Below the pieces are notes generated by a model that had not been told where the DNA came from, did not search any database, and saw only the letters and a list, made by a program, of their open reading frames with translations. 22,429 nucleotides of DNA from a virus. Position numbers and translations under genes: made by a program. Of the stretch, positions 13,773-22,295 are shown piece by piece. The stretch's first letter is position 1. Every line of letters begins with the position of its first letter. Location: the IMG/VR virus record IMGVR_UViG_3300037140_000008, positions 1-22,429 of that record. One strand, written 5' to 3'.

Positions 13773-16700
13773 ATGATGAAGAAGATCATCCTTGCGGTTG
13801 CGTTGCTCGCGCTTGCGGTCCCGCGCGTGGCATCGGCGCAATCCAGCCCTAATCTGGTTTATGGGCAGGTTCCAACGCCTGGGCAGTGGAATCAATTTTT
13901 CAAAAATAAGAACGACACGCTCGGTTACACGCCGCTTAACAAAGCCGGCGACACAATGCTCGGTTTGCTAGTCACGTCGGCACCGCAGCTTGGTCGCGCC
14001 GGGTTTAATCTGCCGCCAAGTACAGCTCCGGCTTCCCCGGTCAACGGCGACTTTTGGTCAACGTCCGCCGGGTTCTACGGACAAGCTTCTGGCACCACGG
14101 TTGGCCCATTTGCCGCTGCCAACTCAGCAACTTTTGCGGCCACGCTGCCGATGGCCGTCACGTTCCCGTCCAACGTCGTCACCTATGCGCTGAACTACAA
14201 TTCGTCGCTAACAAACTCCGGCGGGCTCGGCATAAATCTTGCGCACGGCAACACATTCATTGCCGCGCAGGGCATCAATCTTAATGCGGCGGCGCTTCCG
14301 GCTGCGCTGACCGGGACGGTTCTCAACCTCGGCCAAGTCGACGCCACGGTCACTCGCCTGCAACTGAACGCCTTTGGCGCTGTTTCGACGTTCTCCGGTG
14401 CGGCCTACGGCGGCACCAACGCGAGCCCGACAGCGGTGACGTCCGGTACAGAGGTAGCGAGCTTCAATTCTTGGGCATACAACGGCGCCGCGTTGGTCGG
14501 GCCGATTGCGAGCTTCCGAACTTATGCGGCTGAGAACATCGCATCAGGTCATCAGGGTTCCTACGCCTGCATCGGCACGACGCCGATTGCCTCGACGACT
14601 ATCGCCAATGCTCTATGTCAGCAGAACGACGGCGGCATCACGGTGGCATCACCGACCGGGGCCAGCGAGGGTTCCGGCACCGTCAATGTCGCTGGCGGTT
14701 ATTACGTCAACGGCGCGCTGGTTTCTCCGGCCGCTGCCGGCCTGACCGGGCAGATATTCACTGGCGTCACATCGTCCGCCCCCGCATGGAGCTATGCGCC
14801 TGTTCTCGGCGTCAACGCCACGACTGCTGGGTCGATCGGGATCGCCAACGGCCTGAGCACGGGTAAAACGATTACGATCCAGAATCTCAGCGCGACCGCG
14901 GCAAACTACAACTTCAACCTGCCTGCGACAGCTGGCAGCGCCGGACAAGTATTTCAATCTGGCGGCGGCACGTCGGCGGCGAATACGTGGTCGACCGCGA
15001 CTTATCCGGCGATTGCCACTGGGACTGGGACGATCCTGCGGGCCGATGGCACCAACTGGTCGGCGACGACCGCGACCTACCCGAACACGACGACAGTTAA
15101 CCAAATTCTCTACTCATCTTCGGCCAGCGTGATTGGTGGAATTTCCACGGTCAACGGCGGCATGATGAACGCCAGCACGTCGGGCGTCCCGACCATGACG
15201 ATCACGCCGGTCCTCGGTGTCCCGACCGCGTCACAGGGCACGCTAGGGTTTGCTGGTATTACGTCGGGGACGGCCACGATCACCGCGCAAGCGACGGCGG
15301 GGACACCGACGCTGACTCTTCCGAACGCTTCCGGTACGTTCGCCGTCAGTGTGTCGGCGCCACTTGCGCTGTCCGCGACCACCGGAAATCTCACGATCAC
15401 GGGTGCCGCTGGTCAGGTGCTCGCCGGAGCGACACCGGCATTCACCTCGACGCCGACGCTCGGCGCGTCCGGTACGCTCGGCACGATGGCGTTCGGAAAC
15501 GCCACTAGCGGAACGATCACGCTGTCCCCGGTAGCCGGCGCGCTCGGCTCGGCCGTCCTGACGATGCCAGCCATCACCGACACACTCGCCGGCAAGGCGT
15601 TGGCGAACGGCGGGACCAACGCCAGCCTGACTGCGAGCAATGGCGGCATCGTCTATTCGACGGCTTCCGCGTTCGCCATCCTTTCCGGCACCGCGACCGC
15701 GAACCAAGTGCTTATGTCAGGGACGAGCACTACCCCGGCATGGTCTACCAATACTTATCCAGCCACGGCGGTGGCTGGTACTGTTCTGGCCGCCGGTACA
15801 GCAAACACGATCACCGCGAGTGCCACGCCGACTCTCGGGGCCAGTGGCGTTATCGGTACTCTCGCTTTCGGCAACGCGACCTCGGGCACGGTGACTATCG
15901 GCACCGTCGCCGGAGCATTGGGTACGGTGACGGCATCCCTTCCCGCCAATACGGGCATCCTTGCCGAGCTAAACTATGCTCAGACGTGGTCGGCGGTTCA
16001 GAGCCACAATAGCGGCGATCTGGTACTGAACGGTTCCAGCAGCGGCGCCACCACGTTGAACGCCAACTCAGCGTCGGGCACCGTCACCGCCACGCTGCCG
16101 GCCAACACTGGCATCATCGCGGAACTGAACTACGCGCAGGGCTGGACGGCTACGCAGACGCTTCAGACGATTCTCGCCGGCACAACGAATACCTACGACA
16201 TTGGCACCAGCGCGACCATTGCTGCATTCCGCACAGTCTATGCGGGAACATCGTTTGTCGGTCCGGTTGGCACGTTCACGACCAGCATCACTACCCCGAC
16301 CGCCAATTTGTCCGGCACGTCAAATCAACTGGTTCTGCAAAGCGCGGGCGTGACCGGAACGCTGTCTTGGACGCCGACATCAACGAACAAGACAATCACC
16401 CTCCCCGACGCCACAGGCACGGTCATCACGACTGCGGGCGGCCAATCCATCGCTGGTCTGACGGTTACCAGTTCGTTCACCGCTACTGGTTTAGTGACGC
16501 TTGGCGACATTGCCACGCAGGCGACAAACACGGTCCTCGTGAATGCTACCGCCGGTTCGGCGTCTCCGACCGCGCAGGCTGTCAGCTCGTGCTCTGCCGC
16601 CGGCGATGCGTTGAATTGGACGACAAATACCGGGTTTGGATGCAACACTTCGATCACGGCAAACGCGGTGCCAGCGGCCAATCTTACCGGGGCGACGCTG

Positions 16701-18311
16701 GCCTCTGGCGTTACGGCCTCATCGCTTACGTCAGTCGGCACGCTGGCTGGCCTAACGGTGACTACATCGTTCACTGCAACCGGGTTGGTTACGAATGCCG
16801 ATCTGGCGAACCCTGCCACGACCGTCAACGGACAGACCTGCACGCTCGGCTCGACCTGCACGATCTCGGCTTCGGCCGGAACAATCACACCGGGCACCAC
16901 ATCGGTAGCGAGTGGCACGACAAATGGGCTGCTGTATGACAACGCCGGAACGCTCGGTAATCTAGCGACCGCCAACAGCGGCGTGCTTGTTACATCGTCA
17001 GGCGGCGTTCCATCTATCAGCACGACGCTGCCTACCGGATTGTCGGCACCAAATTTCACTGTCACGGGCGCTGGCTCTGCCACGGCTCCAACGCTTACTG
17101 TCGGCAATTCCACGACCGGCCTTTACTCGGTTAGCACGACCGGAATCGGCGTCAGTGTGAATGGCGCGCTGAAATTTGATTATGGAATTACAACCGGGGC
17201 GACGCTGACCGTGAATGCACTGGCCGTAACCGGCAATGTGAAATTCAGCGGTGCCAGCGGCGGCACGATTGCCTACGCGCTCTGCACTGACTCCGGCGGC
17301 AACATCGTGCCGAACTCGTCGGCCAACTGCTACGCGGGCGGTAGCGCATCGGCGGCGGGACTCTCGACGCAGGTTCAATATAATTCAGGCGGCAGCTTGG
17401 CCGCGAACGCAGGCTTCACTTTCGACGGCGTCAGCGTGCTGTCGCTAGGTGTTGTCGGCACGTCAGTCGGCGGCGTTAAATTCTTCGACGCCACCAGCGG
17501 CTATCTTGAATTGGTTCCGACCACCGGCGCGCTGGGATCGGCCGTTCTCACACTGCCGGATGCTACCGATCAACTGGTGGGCCGCGCCACCACCGACACT
17601 CTGACCAACAAGAGCATTGCTGGGTCTGAGATAAACAGCGGCGTGGTCGGCGTGGTTTATGGTGGCACCGGGCTGGCTACGCTCACGGCCAACAACGTCA
17701 TCCTCGGCAACGGCACCAGCACGCCGCAGTTCGTCGCGCCCGGCACCACCGGCAACATATTGACCAGCAACGGCACGACTTGGACATCAGCCGCCCCACC
17801 GGCGGCTGGCCCCGTGCTGCTCGCTACGCTTACGGCGTCGTCGTCGGCATCATTGAGCGACACCACGCACATTACGGCGACCTATAATTCATATTTATTT
17901 GTGTTTAGAGCGCTACTTGCCAGCGCGACAAACGCAAAAATAGAAATCACAATATCGACCGACAATGGGTCAAGTTATTTATCAAGCGGCTATGTCAATC
18001 CGAGCTATAACGTGGCAGTCACGTCTTATATGTCCCTTTTTAATGCGTTCGGCTTTGGCGGGACTTATGCAGCCACGGAGGCTCTTTGCACGGGTCCGAT
18101 AAGCGGGCAGCTGCTATTTTCTAATCCAAACTCCGCTACAGCTTATGGTGTTCAGCTTTCCGGCGAACTAAGTGCAGCCGGTGGCGGCGCCATGGCGGCA
18201 CCTATGGCGGCGACTAGCAATTCCACAACCTCAGTTATTAACGCCGTCAATTTTGGACTATCAACCGGCACTTGGACTAGCGGCTCAATTGAGATTTGGG
18301 GCAATCCGTAA
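13773..18311 (+). CDS. Large tail fibre protein with N-terminal signal peptide
   Basis: 1512 residues. Residues 1-22 are a textbook Sec signal peptide (MMKK, hydrophobic core IILAVALLALAV, cleavage motif ASA before Q23). Then comes YGQVPTPGQWNQFF and LGYTPLNKAGDTMLG, a motif common at fibre N-termini, and FNLPPSTAPASPVNGDFW. The body is Gly/Thr/Ser/Ala-rich beta-repeat sequence with recurring units ending in LP..TGT or LPDATD. The last about 165 residues (from VLLATLTASSSASLSD to SGSIEIWGNP) form a distinct, AT-richer C-terminal domain that is probably the receptor-binding tip. Start could be 13773 or the adjacent ATG 13776; AGGA at 13762-13765 fits both. It lies between J and the I-like protein, an unusual place for the fibre gene. 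A signal peptide on a phage fibre is unexpected. Confidence 0.85.
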   Translation: MMKKIILAVALLALAVPRVASAQSSPNLVYGQVPTPGQWNQFFKNKNDTLGYTPLNKAGDTMLGLLVTSAPQLGRAGFNLPPSTAPASPVNGDFWSTSAGFYGQASGTTVGPFAAANSATFAATLPMAVTFPSNVVTYALNYNSSLTNSGGLGINLAHGNTFIAAQGINLNAAALPAALTGTVLNLGQVDATVTRLQLNAFGAVSTFSGAAYGGTNASPTAVTSGTEVASFNSWAYNGAALVGPIASFRTYAAENIASGHQGSYACIGTTPIASTTIANALCQQNDGGITVASPTGASEGSGTVNVAGGYYVNGALVSPAAAGLTGQIFTGVTSSAPAWSYAPVLGVNATTAGSIGIANGLSTGKTITIQNLSATAANYNFNLPATAGSAGQVFQSGGGTSAANTWSTATYPAIATGTGTILRADGTNWSATTATYPNTTTVNQILYSSSASVIGGISTVNGGMMNASTSGVPTMTITPVLGVPTASQGTLGFAGITSGTATITAQATAGTPTLTLPNASGTFAVSVSAPLALSATTGNLTITGAAGQVLAGATPAFTSTPTLGASGTLGTMAFGNATSGTITLSPVAGALGSAVLTMPAITDTLAGKALANGGTNASLTASNGGIVYSTASAFAILSGTATANQVLMSGTSTTPAWSTNTYPATAVAGTVLAAGTANTITASATPTLGASGVIGTLAFGNATSGTVTIGTVAGALGTVTASLPANTGILAELNYAQTWSAVQSHNSGDLVLNGSSSGATTLNANSASGTVTATLPANTGIIAELNYAQGWTATQTLQTILAGTTNTYDIGTSATIAAFRTVYAGTSFVGPVGTFTTSITTPTANLSGTSNQLVLQSAGVTGTLSWTPTSTNKTITLPDATGTVITTAGGQSIAGLTVTSSFTATGLVTLGDIATQATNTVLVNATAGSASPTAQAVSSCSAAGDALNWTTNTGFGCNTSITANAVPAANLTGATLASGVTASSLTSVGTLAGLTVTTSFTATGLVTNADLANPATTVNGQTCTLGSTCTISASAGTITPGTTSVASGTTNGLLYDNAGTLGNLATANSGVLVTSSGGVPSISTTLPTGLSAPNFTVTGAGSATAPTLTVGNSTTGLYSVSTTGIGVSVNGALKFDYGITTGATLTVNALAVTGNVKFSGASGGTIAYALCTDSGGNIVPNSSANCYAGGSASAAGLSTQVQYNSGGSLAANAGFTFDGVSVLSLGVVGTSVGGVKFFDATSGYLELVPTTGALGSAVLTLPDATDQLVGRATTDTLTNKSIAGSEINSGVVGVVYGGTGLATLTANNVILGNGTSTPQFVAPGTTGNILTSNGTTWTSAAPPAAGPVLLATLTASSSASLSDTTHITATYNSYLFVFRALLASATNAKIEITISTDNGSSYLSSGYVNPSYNVAVTSYMSLFNAFGFGGTYAATEALCTGPISGQLLFSNPNSATAYGVQLSGELSAAGGGAMAAPMAATSNSTTSVINAVNFGLSTGTWTSGSIEIWGNP
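15240..17810 (+). repeat. Internal beta-repeat units of the fibre shaft
   Basis: Related units recur: near 15455-15600 (LGASGTLGTMAFGNATSGTI, VAGALGSAVLTMP), near 15830-15960 (LGASGVIGTLAFGNATSGTV, VAGALGTVTASLPANTG), near 16060-16130 (NSASGTVTATLPANTG) and near 17466-17590 (ATSGYLELVPTTGALGSAVL, LPDATD). A second motif, AGLTVT.SFTATGLVT, occurs near 16455 and 16748. These are protein-level structural repeats of a trimeric fibre shaft and are too diverged in DNA to be tandem satellites. Confidence 0.7.
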
Positions 18312-18312
18312 A

Positions 18313-18957
18313 GTGACTAACCTTCCCTACCAATACAGCAACATCCCAAACTCCATCGGGGAGTTCATCATTGGCGAGAGCCCGATCGGATCGGAGGGGT
18401 TTGACTGGTCTAAAACACTGGTGAGTCAATATGCAAATTCGCCGATCCTTCTTGCTTTGATTGCCAGCTTCGCCGCCAACGTCGATCAGACACAGAACAT
18501 CGACGCCTTCTACGACAACGTCTGGAACGTGCTGACCGCGCAGGGCTACGGCCTCGACGTGTGGGGGCGCATCGTCGGCGTCAGCCGCGTCTTGACGCTC
18601 ACGATGAAGTTCTTCGGCTTCGAGGAGGCCGGCGACGCCAGTGTCGACCCGTTCAACACGTCGCCGTTCTACACCGGGCTGCCCGCGACCTCGAATTTCT
18701 CGCTCTCGGACAGCGCCTATCTCCAGCTCATACTCGCCAAGGCGGCGGCAAACATTTGGGATGGTTCGATCCCGGCACTCAATGCAATTCTGCGGATACT
18801 ATTTCCTGGTCAGATCGCCTACGTTGTTGACGGTCTCAATATGACTCTAACTTATTATTTTGGCTTTGCGCTGAATCCGGTACAGTACGCCATAGCCAGC
18901 TCGGTCGGCATCCTGCCGCGCCCGACCGGAGTCATGTCGTCGGTCGTACAGCTCTGA
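18313..18957 (+). CDS. Tail protein I-like (DUF2612)
   Basis: 214 residues from GTG 18313, one base after the fibre TAA; GGGG at 18298-18301 is the nearest ribosome-binding candidate, and a longer in-frame reading upstream overlaps the fibre and is not family-like. IGESPIG, LVSQYANSPILLALIASF, VDQTQNIDAFYDNVWNVLTAQGYGLDVWGRIVGVSRVL, FGFEEAG, QPFY-like region FNTSPFYTG, ILAKAAANIWDGSIPALNAILRILFPG and ILPRPTGV are the standard DUF2612 series. It probably links J wedges to fibres, like P2 I. Confidence 0.88.
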   Translation: MTNLPYQYSNIPNSIGEFIIGESPIGSEGFDWSKTLVSQYANSPILLALIASFAANVDQTQNIDAFYDNVWNVLTAQGYGLDVWGRIVGVSRVLTLTMKFFGFEEAGDASVDPFNTSPFYTGLPATSNFSLSDSAYLQLILAKAAANIWDGSIPALNAILRILFPGQIAYVVDGLNMTLTYYFGFALNPVQYAIASSVGILPRPTGVMSSVVQL

Positions 18958-18968
18958 GGTAGAAGAAC

Positions 18969-19694
18969 ATGTTAGCTAGCCAACTACCAACCAGAATGCC
19001 GGTTCCATTCGGCGCTAGCGCGGCCGCTGGGACCATCCGCACCGTTCCGGTGCCGAGCCAGATTGCCATCACCCCAGGCGCAGCGTCGTTCACGACTGGG
19101 TTCCCGCAACTGACCCAGCTTGCCGAGGCGGCTGGTGGCGTGCCGCCGTTTGGGCAGGACATGAACGGCGTTCTCCTTGCCATCTGCAACTGGATCATGT
19201 GGCAGAGCGCCGGGGGCCAAGTCGTCTACGACGCGACGTTCTCCGCTGCGGTCGGTGGCTACCCGCAGGGCGCGTTGCTCACGGCGGTCTCGGTGCCGAA
19301 CGCTCAGTGGCTCTGCCTCGTCGACAACAACGTCACCGACCCCGACACCGGCGGGGCTGGGTGGCTCATAGTCAACCTGGAGGCAGGTCCAGGCTCGGTG
19401 CTGCCTTACTTCATAGCCGTCATCAGCAACGTCATTGCCTCGCCTCCCGGCAGCCCAAACAATGGCGACGCCTACCTTGTGCCGGTTGGGGCCACTGGCG
19501 GTTGGACCGGCGAGGACAACCACGTTGCGATCTGGAGCGCGGCGCTTGAGGCGTGGTCCTACACGAACTATCCGACGTACTCGATGGTTGGCATTGCCAG
19601 CATTCCTGACTTCTATCAACGCAACGCTGACGGGACGTGGAGCAGCATCTTCAACTATCAGAACGCAATGTCGTTTTTCCTCGGTATGATGTAG
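18969..19694 (+). CDS. Second tail fibre-type protein
   Basis: 241 residues. The N-terminus (PVPFGASAAAGTIRTVPVPSQIAITPGAASFTTGFPQLTQL, PPFGQDMNGVLLAICNWIMWQSAGG, YDATFSAAVGGYPQGALL, DNNVTDPDTGGAGW) is a widespread phage fibre/baseplate-proximal domain. The second half (SPPGSPNNGDAYLVPVGATGGWTGEDNHVAIWS..WSY) resembles DUF2793 domains of fibre proteins. It is short for a whole fibre and may be a connector or side fibre for the large fibre. Starts 11 bases after the DUF2612 stop with GAGG in the overlap region. Confidence 0.75.
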   Translation: MLASQLPTRMPVPFGASAAAGTIRTVPVPSQIAITPGAASFTTGFPQLTQLAEAAGGVPPFGQDMNGVLLAICNWIMWQSAGGQVVYDATFSAAVGGYPQGALLTAVSVPNAQWLCLVDNNVTDPDTGGAGWLIVNLEAGPGSVLPYFIAVISNVIASPPGSPNNGDAYLVPVGATGGWTGEDNHVAIWSAALEAWSYTNYPTYSMVGIASIPDFYQRNADGTWSSIFNYQNAMSFFLGMM

Positions 19695-19704
19695 GAACAA
19701 AACC

Positions 19705-19983
19705 ATGTCACTCGCAGCAACGGCTTTCAATCCGGTCTTGGCACCAGGCGCCAGTTACACCGTGCCGGCAGGTAAGACCGCCATTTTCTCAATGAGAAAT
19801 GTCTACACCGAAAGTGACCCCGGCAGCGACGCCACGGTCTTGATAAACGGCAACGTGGTCATTGTGTTCGACACCAATTTTGTTCAGGGAGAGTACAAGC
19901 CGTTCGCTTGCAACACTGGCGACGTCATCACAAATTATTCCCGCTCGTTGAACTCTGTCTCCCTGTCCGGCCTCTTGTACTAG
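19705..19983 (+). CDS. Small beta-rich protein of unknown function
   Basis: 92 residues, no signal peptide or membrane segment. Predicted mostly beta by eye (PGASYTVPAGKTAIFSMRNVY, ATVLINGNVVIVFDTNFV, GDVITNYSRSLNSVSLSGLLY), like small virion accessory or fibre-tip proteins. AGGA at 19693-19696, 8 bases from ATG, is a good RBS. Stop TAG is followed directly by the next ATG. I cannot assign a family; position after the fibre-type gene suggests a virion component. Confidence 0.6.
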   Translation: MSLAATAFNPVLAPGASYTVPAGKTAIFSMRNVYTESDPGSDATVLINGNVVIVFDTNFVQGEYKPFACNTGDVITNYSRSLNSVSLSGLLY

Positions 19984-20517
19984 ATGCAAGCCAACCTTGC
20001 TAAATCTCTGTCCTACATCACCGGCGACGAGGGGCAGGAGCTGAACGTCGGCGCGGGCGAGCCCGGCGGCGCCAGCAAGTGGGGCGTCTCGCTGACGGTG
20101 TTGTCAGAGGTGCGCGGCAAAGTCTGTACCGTCGCCGATGTCTCCGCCCTGACCCAGGACGACGCCAACGCGATTTACTCGACGCGGTTTGCGGTTCCGA
20201 TTCAATTCAACGTCTTGCCGTCCGGCGTCGACTATCGCATGCTGGACTGCGCCGTGACGCTGGGTACGACAGGGTCGGTAGAGGCTCTTCAGATGTGCCT
20301 CGCGATGTGGCCCACGACTGGTGCGATGGACGCCGCCACGCTGGCAGCGGTTGGTAAGGTCACGCCGGCTGTGCTAGTGTTGCAGCTCGATGCCGCTTGG
20401 CTGACCTGGAAGCGCGGCCTGACGCCGACTGGGTGGTCCGCCGACGGTCATGGCTGGACAAACCGAGTTCTCAAGGTGAGGGGCCGCTTGCCGGCTATGA
20501 TGGGAGCGCAGCTATGA
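19984..20517 (+). CDS. GH108-type muramidase (endolysin)
   Basis: 177 residues. YITGDEGQELNVGAGEPGGASKWGVS is a variant of the GH108 signature (E-G-G..., D/E-PGG.T..G.(T/S)); E16 is the candidate catalytic residue, in DEGQ instead of the usual EGG. ALTQDDANAIYSTRFAVPIQFNVLPSGVDYRMLDCAVTLG and RVLKVRG near the end continue the family pattern. It hydrolyses the glycan backbone of peptidoglycan at lysis. No Shine-Dalgarno is obvious: the ATG follows the upstream TAG with no gap, so translation is likely by reinitiation. No signal peptide, so it needs the holin or another route. Confidence 0.85.
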   Translation: MQANLAKSLSYITGDEGQELNVGAGEPGGASKWGVSLTVLSEVRGKVCTVADVSALTQDDANAIYSTRFAVPIQFNVLPSGVDYRMLDCAVTLGTTGSVEALQMCLAMWPTTGAMDAATLAAVGKVTPAVLVLQLDAAWLTWKRGLTPTGWSADGHGWTNRVLKVRGRLPAMMGAQL

Positions 20518-21125
20518 CAATAGCAAGTCTCAAGGCCGACGTAATTCAGCTCTTCGACAAAGAACTAGGGACTGTAGCTCCGGTGCCCGCGCCTACGATC
20601 ATTACGCCTCCGCAAAGCATAACACCTGTGGTGTGGCCGTTGCAGGCAGACATGCCGACATTCTACGGCGACCCTGGCGGCTACGAATCATCACCACAAA
20701 GAACTGCGTGGGAAAACGCAAACCTTGTAGACGTGTCTTGTCCGTGGGTTCTTAACATGGACGGCGTGGTAGTCAAACAAATCCGCATTCACAGAAAGTG
20801 TGCTGAAAGTCTAACGCAGATTCTTAACGCAATATGGAATACAACAGGCCAGAGCCAGTCAGCTATCGAGACGCTGCGGTACAACAGGTTCAGCGGCTCT
20901 TACGCACCGCGAACTATTCGTGGAGGCACGTCGCCATCGTGCCACAATTTCGGAGCGGCGATAGATTGGGATGCCGCCGATAATGAGCAACACTCAATGA
21001 ACCATTTATTCACCGACCAATCTCTTCTTATTGTAAAATTCAAAGAGGGCGGTTGGATATGTGGGTTGGATTGGTCTCCGCAGTCGATCGATTCCATGCA
21101 CGTACAGGCATCGAAAGTTCACTAA
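20514..21125 (+). CDS. M15-family zinc peptidase (VanY-like)
   Basis: 203 residues from ATG 20514, overlapping the muramidase TGA. The zinc-binding set is visible: SCHNFGAAIDWD gives H144 and D151, and SMHVQ gives H196; LRYNRFSGSYAPRTIRGG precedes the first motif as usual. Residues 1-40 are a Pro-rich N-terminal extension with no signal peptide. It would cut the peptide stem of peptidoglycan, complementing the muramidase. DNA is AT-richer than the muramidase gene, so the two may have been joined by mosaic exchange. Confidence 0.85.
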   Translation: MTIASLKADVIQLFDKELGTVAPVPAPTIITPPQSITPVVWPLQADMPTFYGDPGGYESSPQRTAWENANLVDVSCPWVLNMDGVVVKQIRIHRKCAESLTQILNAIWNTTGQSQSAIETLRYNRFSGSYAPRTIRGGTSPSCHNFGAAIDWDAADNEQHSMNHLFTDQSLLIVKFKEGGWICGLDWSPQSIDSMHVQASKVH

Positions 21126-21139
21126 ATAGGGAGCCTAAC

Positions 21140-21529
21140 ATGAACCTTTCATTCCTAACTCAATTTTTCGACGCCAGTAAAGTAGGCGGCTACGCGCGTT
21201 CTGGCGTAGCGGCGTTGCTCGGCATAGCTATCGCAAAATGGCCGGCCCTTGCGGCCTACCTCGATCCCGCCACGCAAGCCGCGCTGGGCCTTGCCGTGTC
21301 CGGCTTCGTTGTCGGCGTATGGTCGCAACTGACCAAGACCGAAGCCGCTAAAGTAGCCGCCGTGAACGATCTGCCAAAAGATCAGGTCCTTGGCGTCATT
21401 GTTGCTACCACAGCAACAGACGGCGTTCGAGCCGCCGCTAATGACCCAACGATGACAAAAGTAATGATGACCACACCGGCGCTTACGGCGGCGATTGCCG
21501 CCGCACCCGTAACGATAGCGATTAAGTAA
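21140..21529 (+). CDS. Holin-like membrane protein
   Basis: 129 residues from ATG 21140 with AGGGAG at 21128-21133. Two hydrophobic segments are visible: about 21-40 (SGVAALLGIAIAKWPALAAY) and 46-62 (TQAALGLAVSGFVVGVW), followed by a soluble tail of about 65 residues rich in Ala/Val/Thr/Asp. Short N-terminus, two membrane spans and position in the lysis cluster make it the best holin candidate in the window. The long C-terminal tail is not typical of minimal holins. Confidence 0.65.
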   Translation: MNLSFLTQFFDASKVGGYARSGVAALLGIAIAKWPALAAYLDPATQAALGLAVSGFVVGVWSQLTKTEAAKVAAVNDLPKDQVLGVIVATTATDGVRAAANDPTMTKVMMTTPALTAAIAAAPVTIAIK

Positions 21530-22293
21530 TGAACCACTGTCTCGGCAAGCTGCCGGCTCGCCCCGGTGCCATCAGTTTTAAGTTCTCCAAATACTTCAAG
21601 GTGGCCGCGCTGCCGACGCCGCCTGCGGTGTTCGGGCATCAGGCCCTTGTGAGTGCGTACGGCGTATTGGGCAACGATCAATACGGTGATTGCGTTCTGG
21701 CTGGCGGCGCGCATGAGGAAATGGTTTGGAATGCCGAAGCCGGGATCATGGTGCCGTTCAGCGACGCCAGCGTTCTATCGGACTACACCGCATTGACCGG
21801 GTTCAACCCCGCCGATCCAGCCACCGACCAAGGCACCGACATGCAGGCGGCGGCGAGCTATCGCCGCACGACCGGCCTGATTGACGCCAACAACGTGCGG
21901 CACAGGGTCGATGCTTACGTGGCGCCGGAGACAGGCAATCTCGACGAGCTCCTGGCGGCGACCTACTTGTTCGGCGCGGTCGGCTTCGGTTTTCAGTTCC
22001 CCGCGAGCGCGATGACCCAGTTCAATGCTGGACAGCCTTGGTCAGTCGTTCCTGGCAGCCCGATTGAAGGGGGGCACTACACCCCGATTGTGGGAAGACG
22101 TGCCAATGGGAATCTGGTATGCATCACGTGGGGAGAGATTCAAGAAATGGAGCCGTCCTTCGCTCAGTCTTTAAATGACGAATCCGTGGCATACCTAAGT
22201 CTGGAGTCTTTGAAGAACAACGTGTCACCTGAGAACTTTGACTTGGCGACGCTGCAAGCCGATCTGAACGCCTTACCCGTGCAAGGGAGTTGA
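21529..22293 (+). CDS. Papain-like cysteine peptidase homologue of unknown role
   Basis: 254 residues; the ATG shares a base with the upstream TAA (TAATG). GNDQYGDCVLAGGAHE gives a candidate nucleophile C55 in a helix start, preceded by Q51 as a possible oxyanion residue; GGHYTPIVG gives H183; CITWGEIQEM (198-207) occupies the place of the papain NSWG motif but lacks the usual Asn. PENFDLATLQADLNAL ends the protein. I recall similar proteins in rhizobial genomes, but not their function. No signal peptide. It could be an additional wall- or protein-cleaving enzyme in the lysis cluster or a lysogeny-related accessory protein; activity is inferred only from the Cys-His layout. Confidence 0.65.
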   Translation: MNHCLGKLPARPGAISFKFSKYFKVAALPTPPAVFGHQALVSAYGVLGNDQYGDCVLAGGAHEEMVWNAEAGIMVPFSDASVLSDYTALTGFNPADPATDQGTDMQAAASYRRTTGLIDANNVRHRVDAYVAPETGNLDELLAATYLFGAVGFGFQFPASAMTQFNAGQPWSVVPGSPIEGGHYTPIVGRRANGNLVCITWGEIQEMEPSFAQSLNDESVAYLSLESLKNNVSPENFDLATLQADLNALPVQGS

Positions 22294-22295
22294 AT

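Noticed and set aside
16325-17113. Long minus-strand ORF opposite the fibre gene
   Set aside because: It is a Val/Ala/Pro-rich antisense reading of the Thr/Gly/Ala-rich fibre, with no domain, RBS or neighbouring minus-strand gene.
15240-17810. DNA tandem repeat, CRISPR or diversity-generating variable repeat in the fibre gene
   Set aside because: Repeats are only at protein level with irregular spacing and diverged DNA; no reverse transcriptase or template repeat is present.
18984-19730. Minus-strand 248-residue ORF
   Set aside because: It spans two well-supported plus-strand genes and is Arg-rich as expected of a GC-rich shadow frame.
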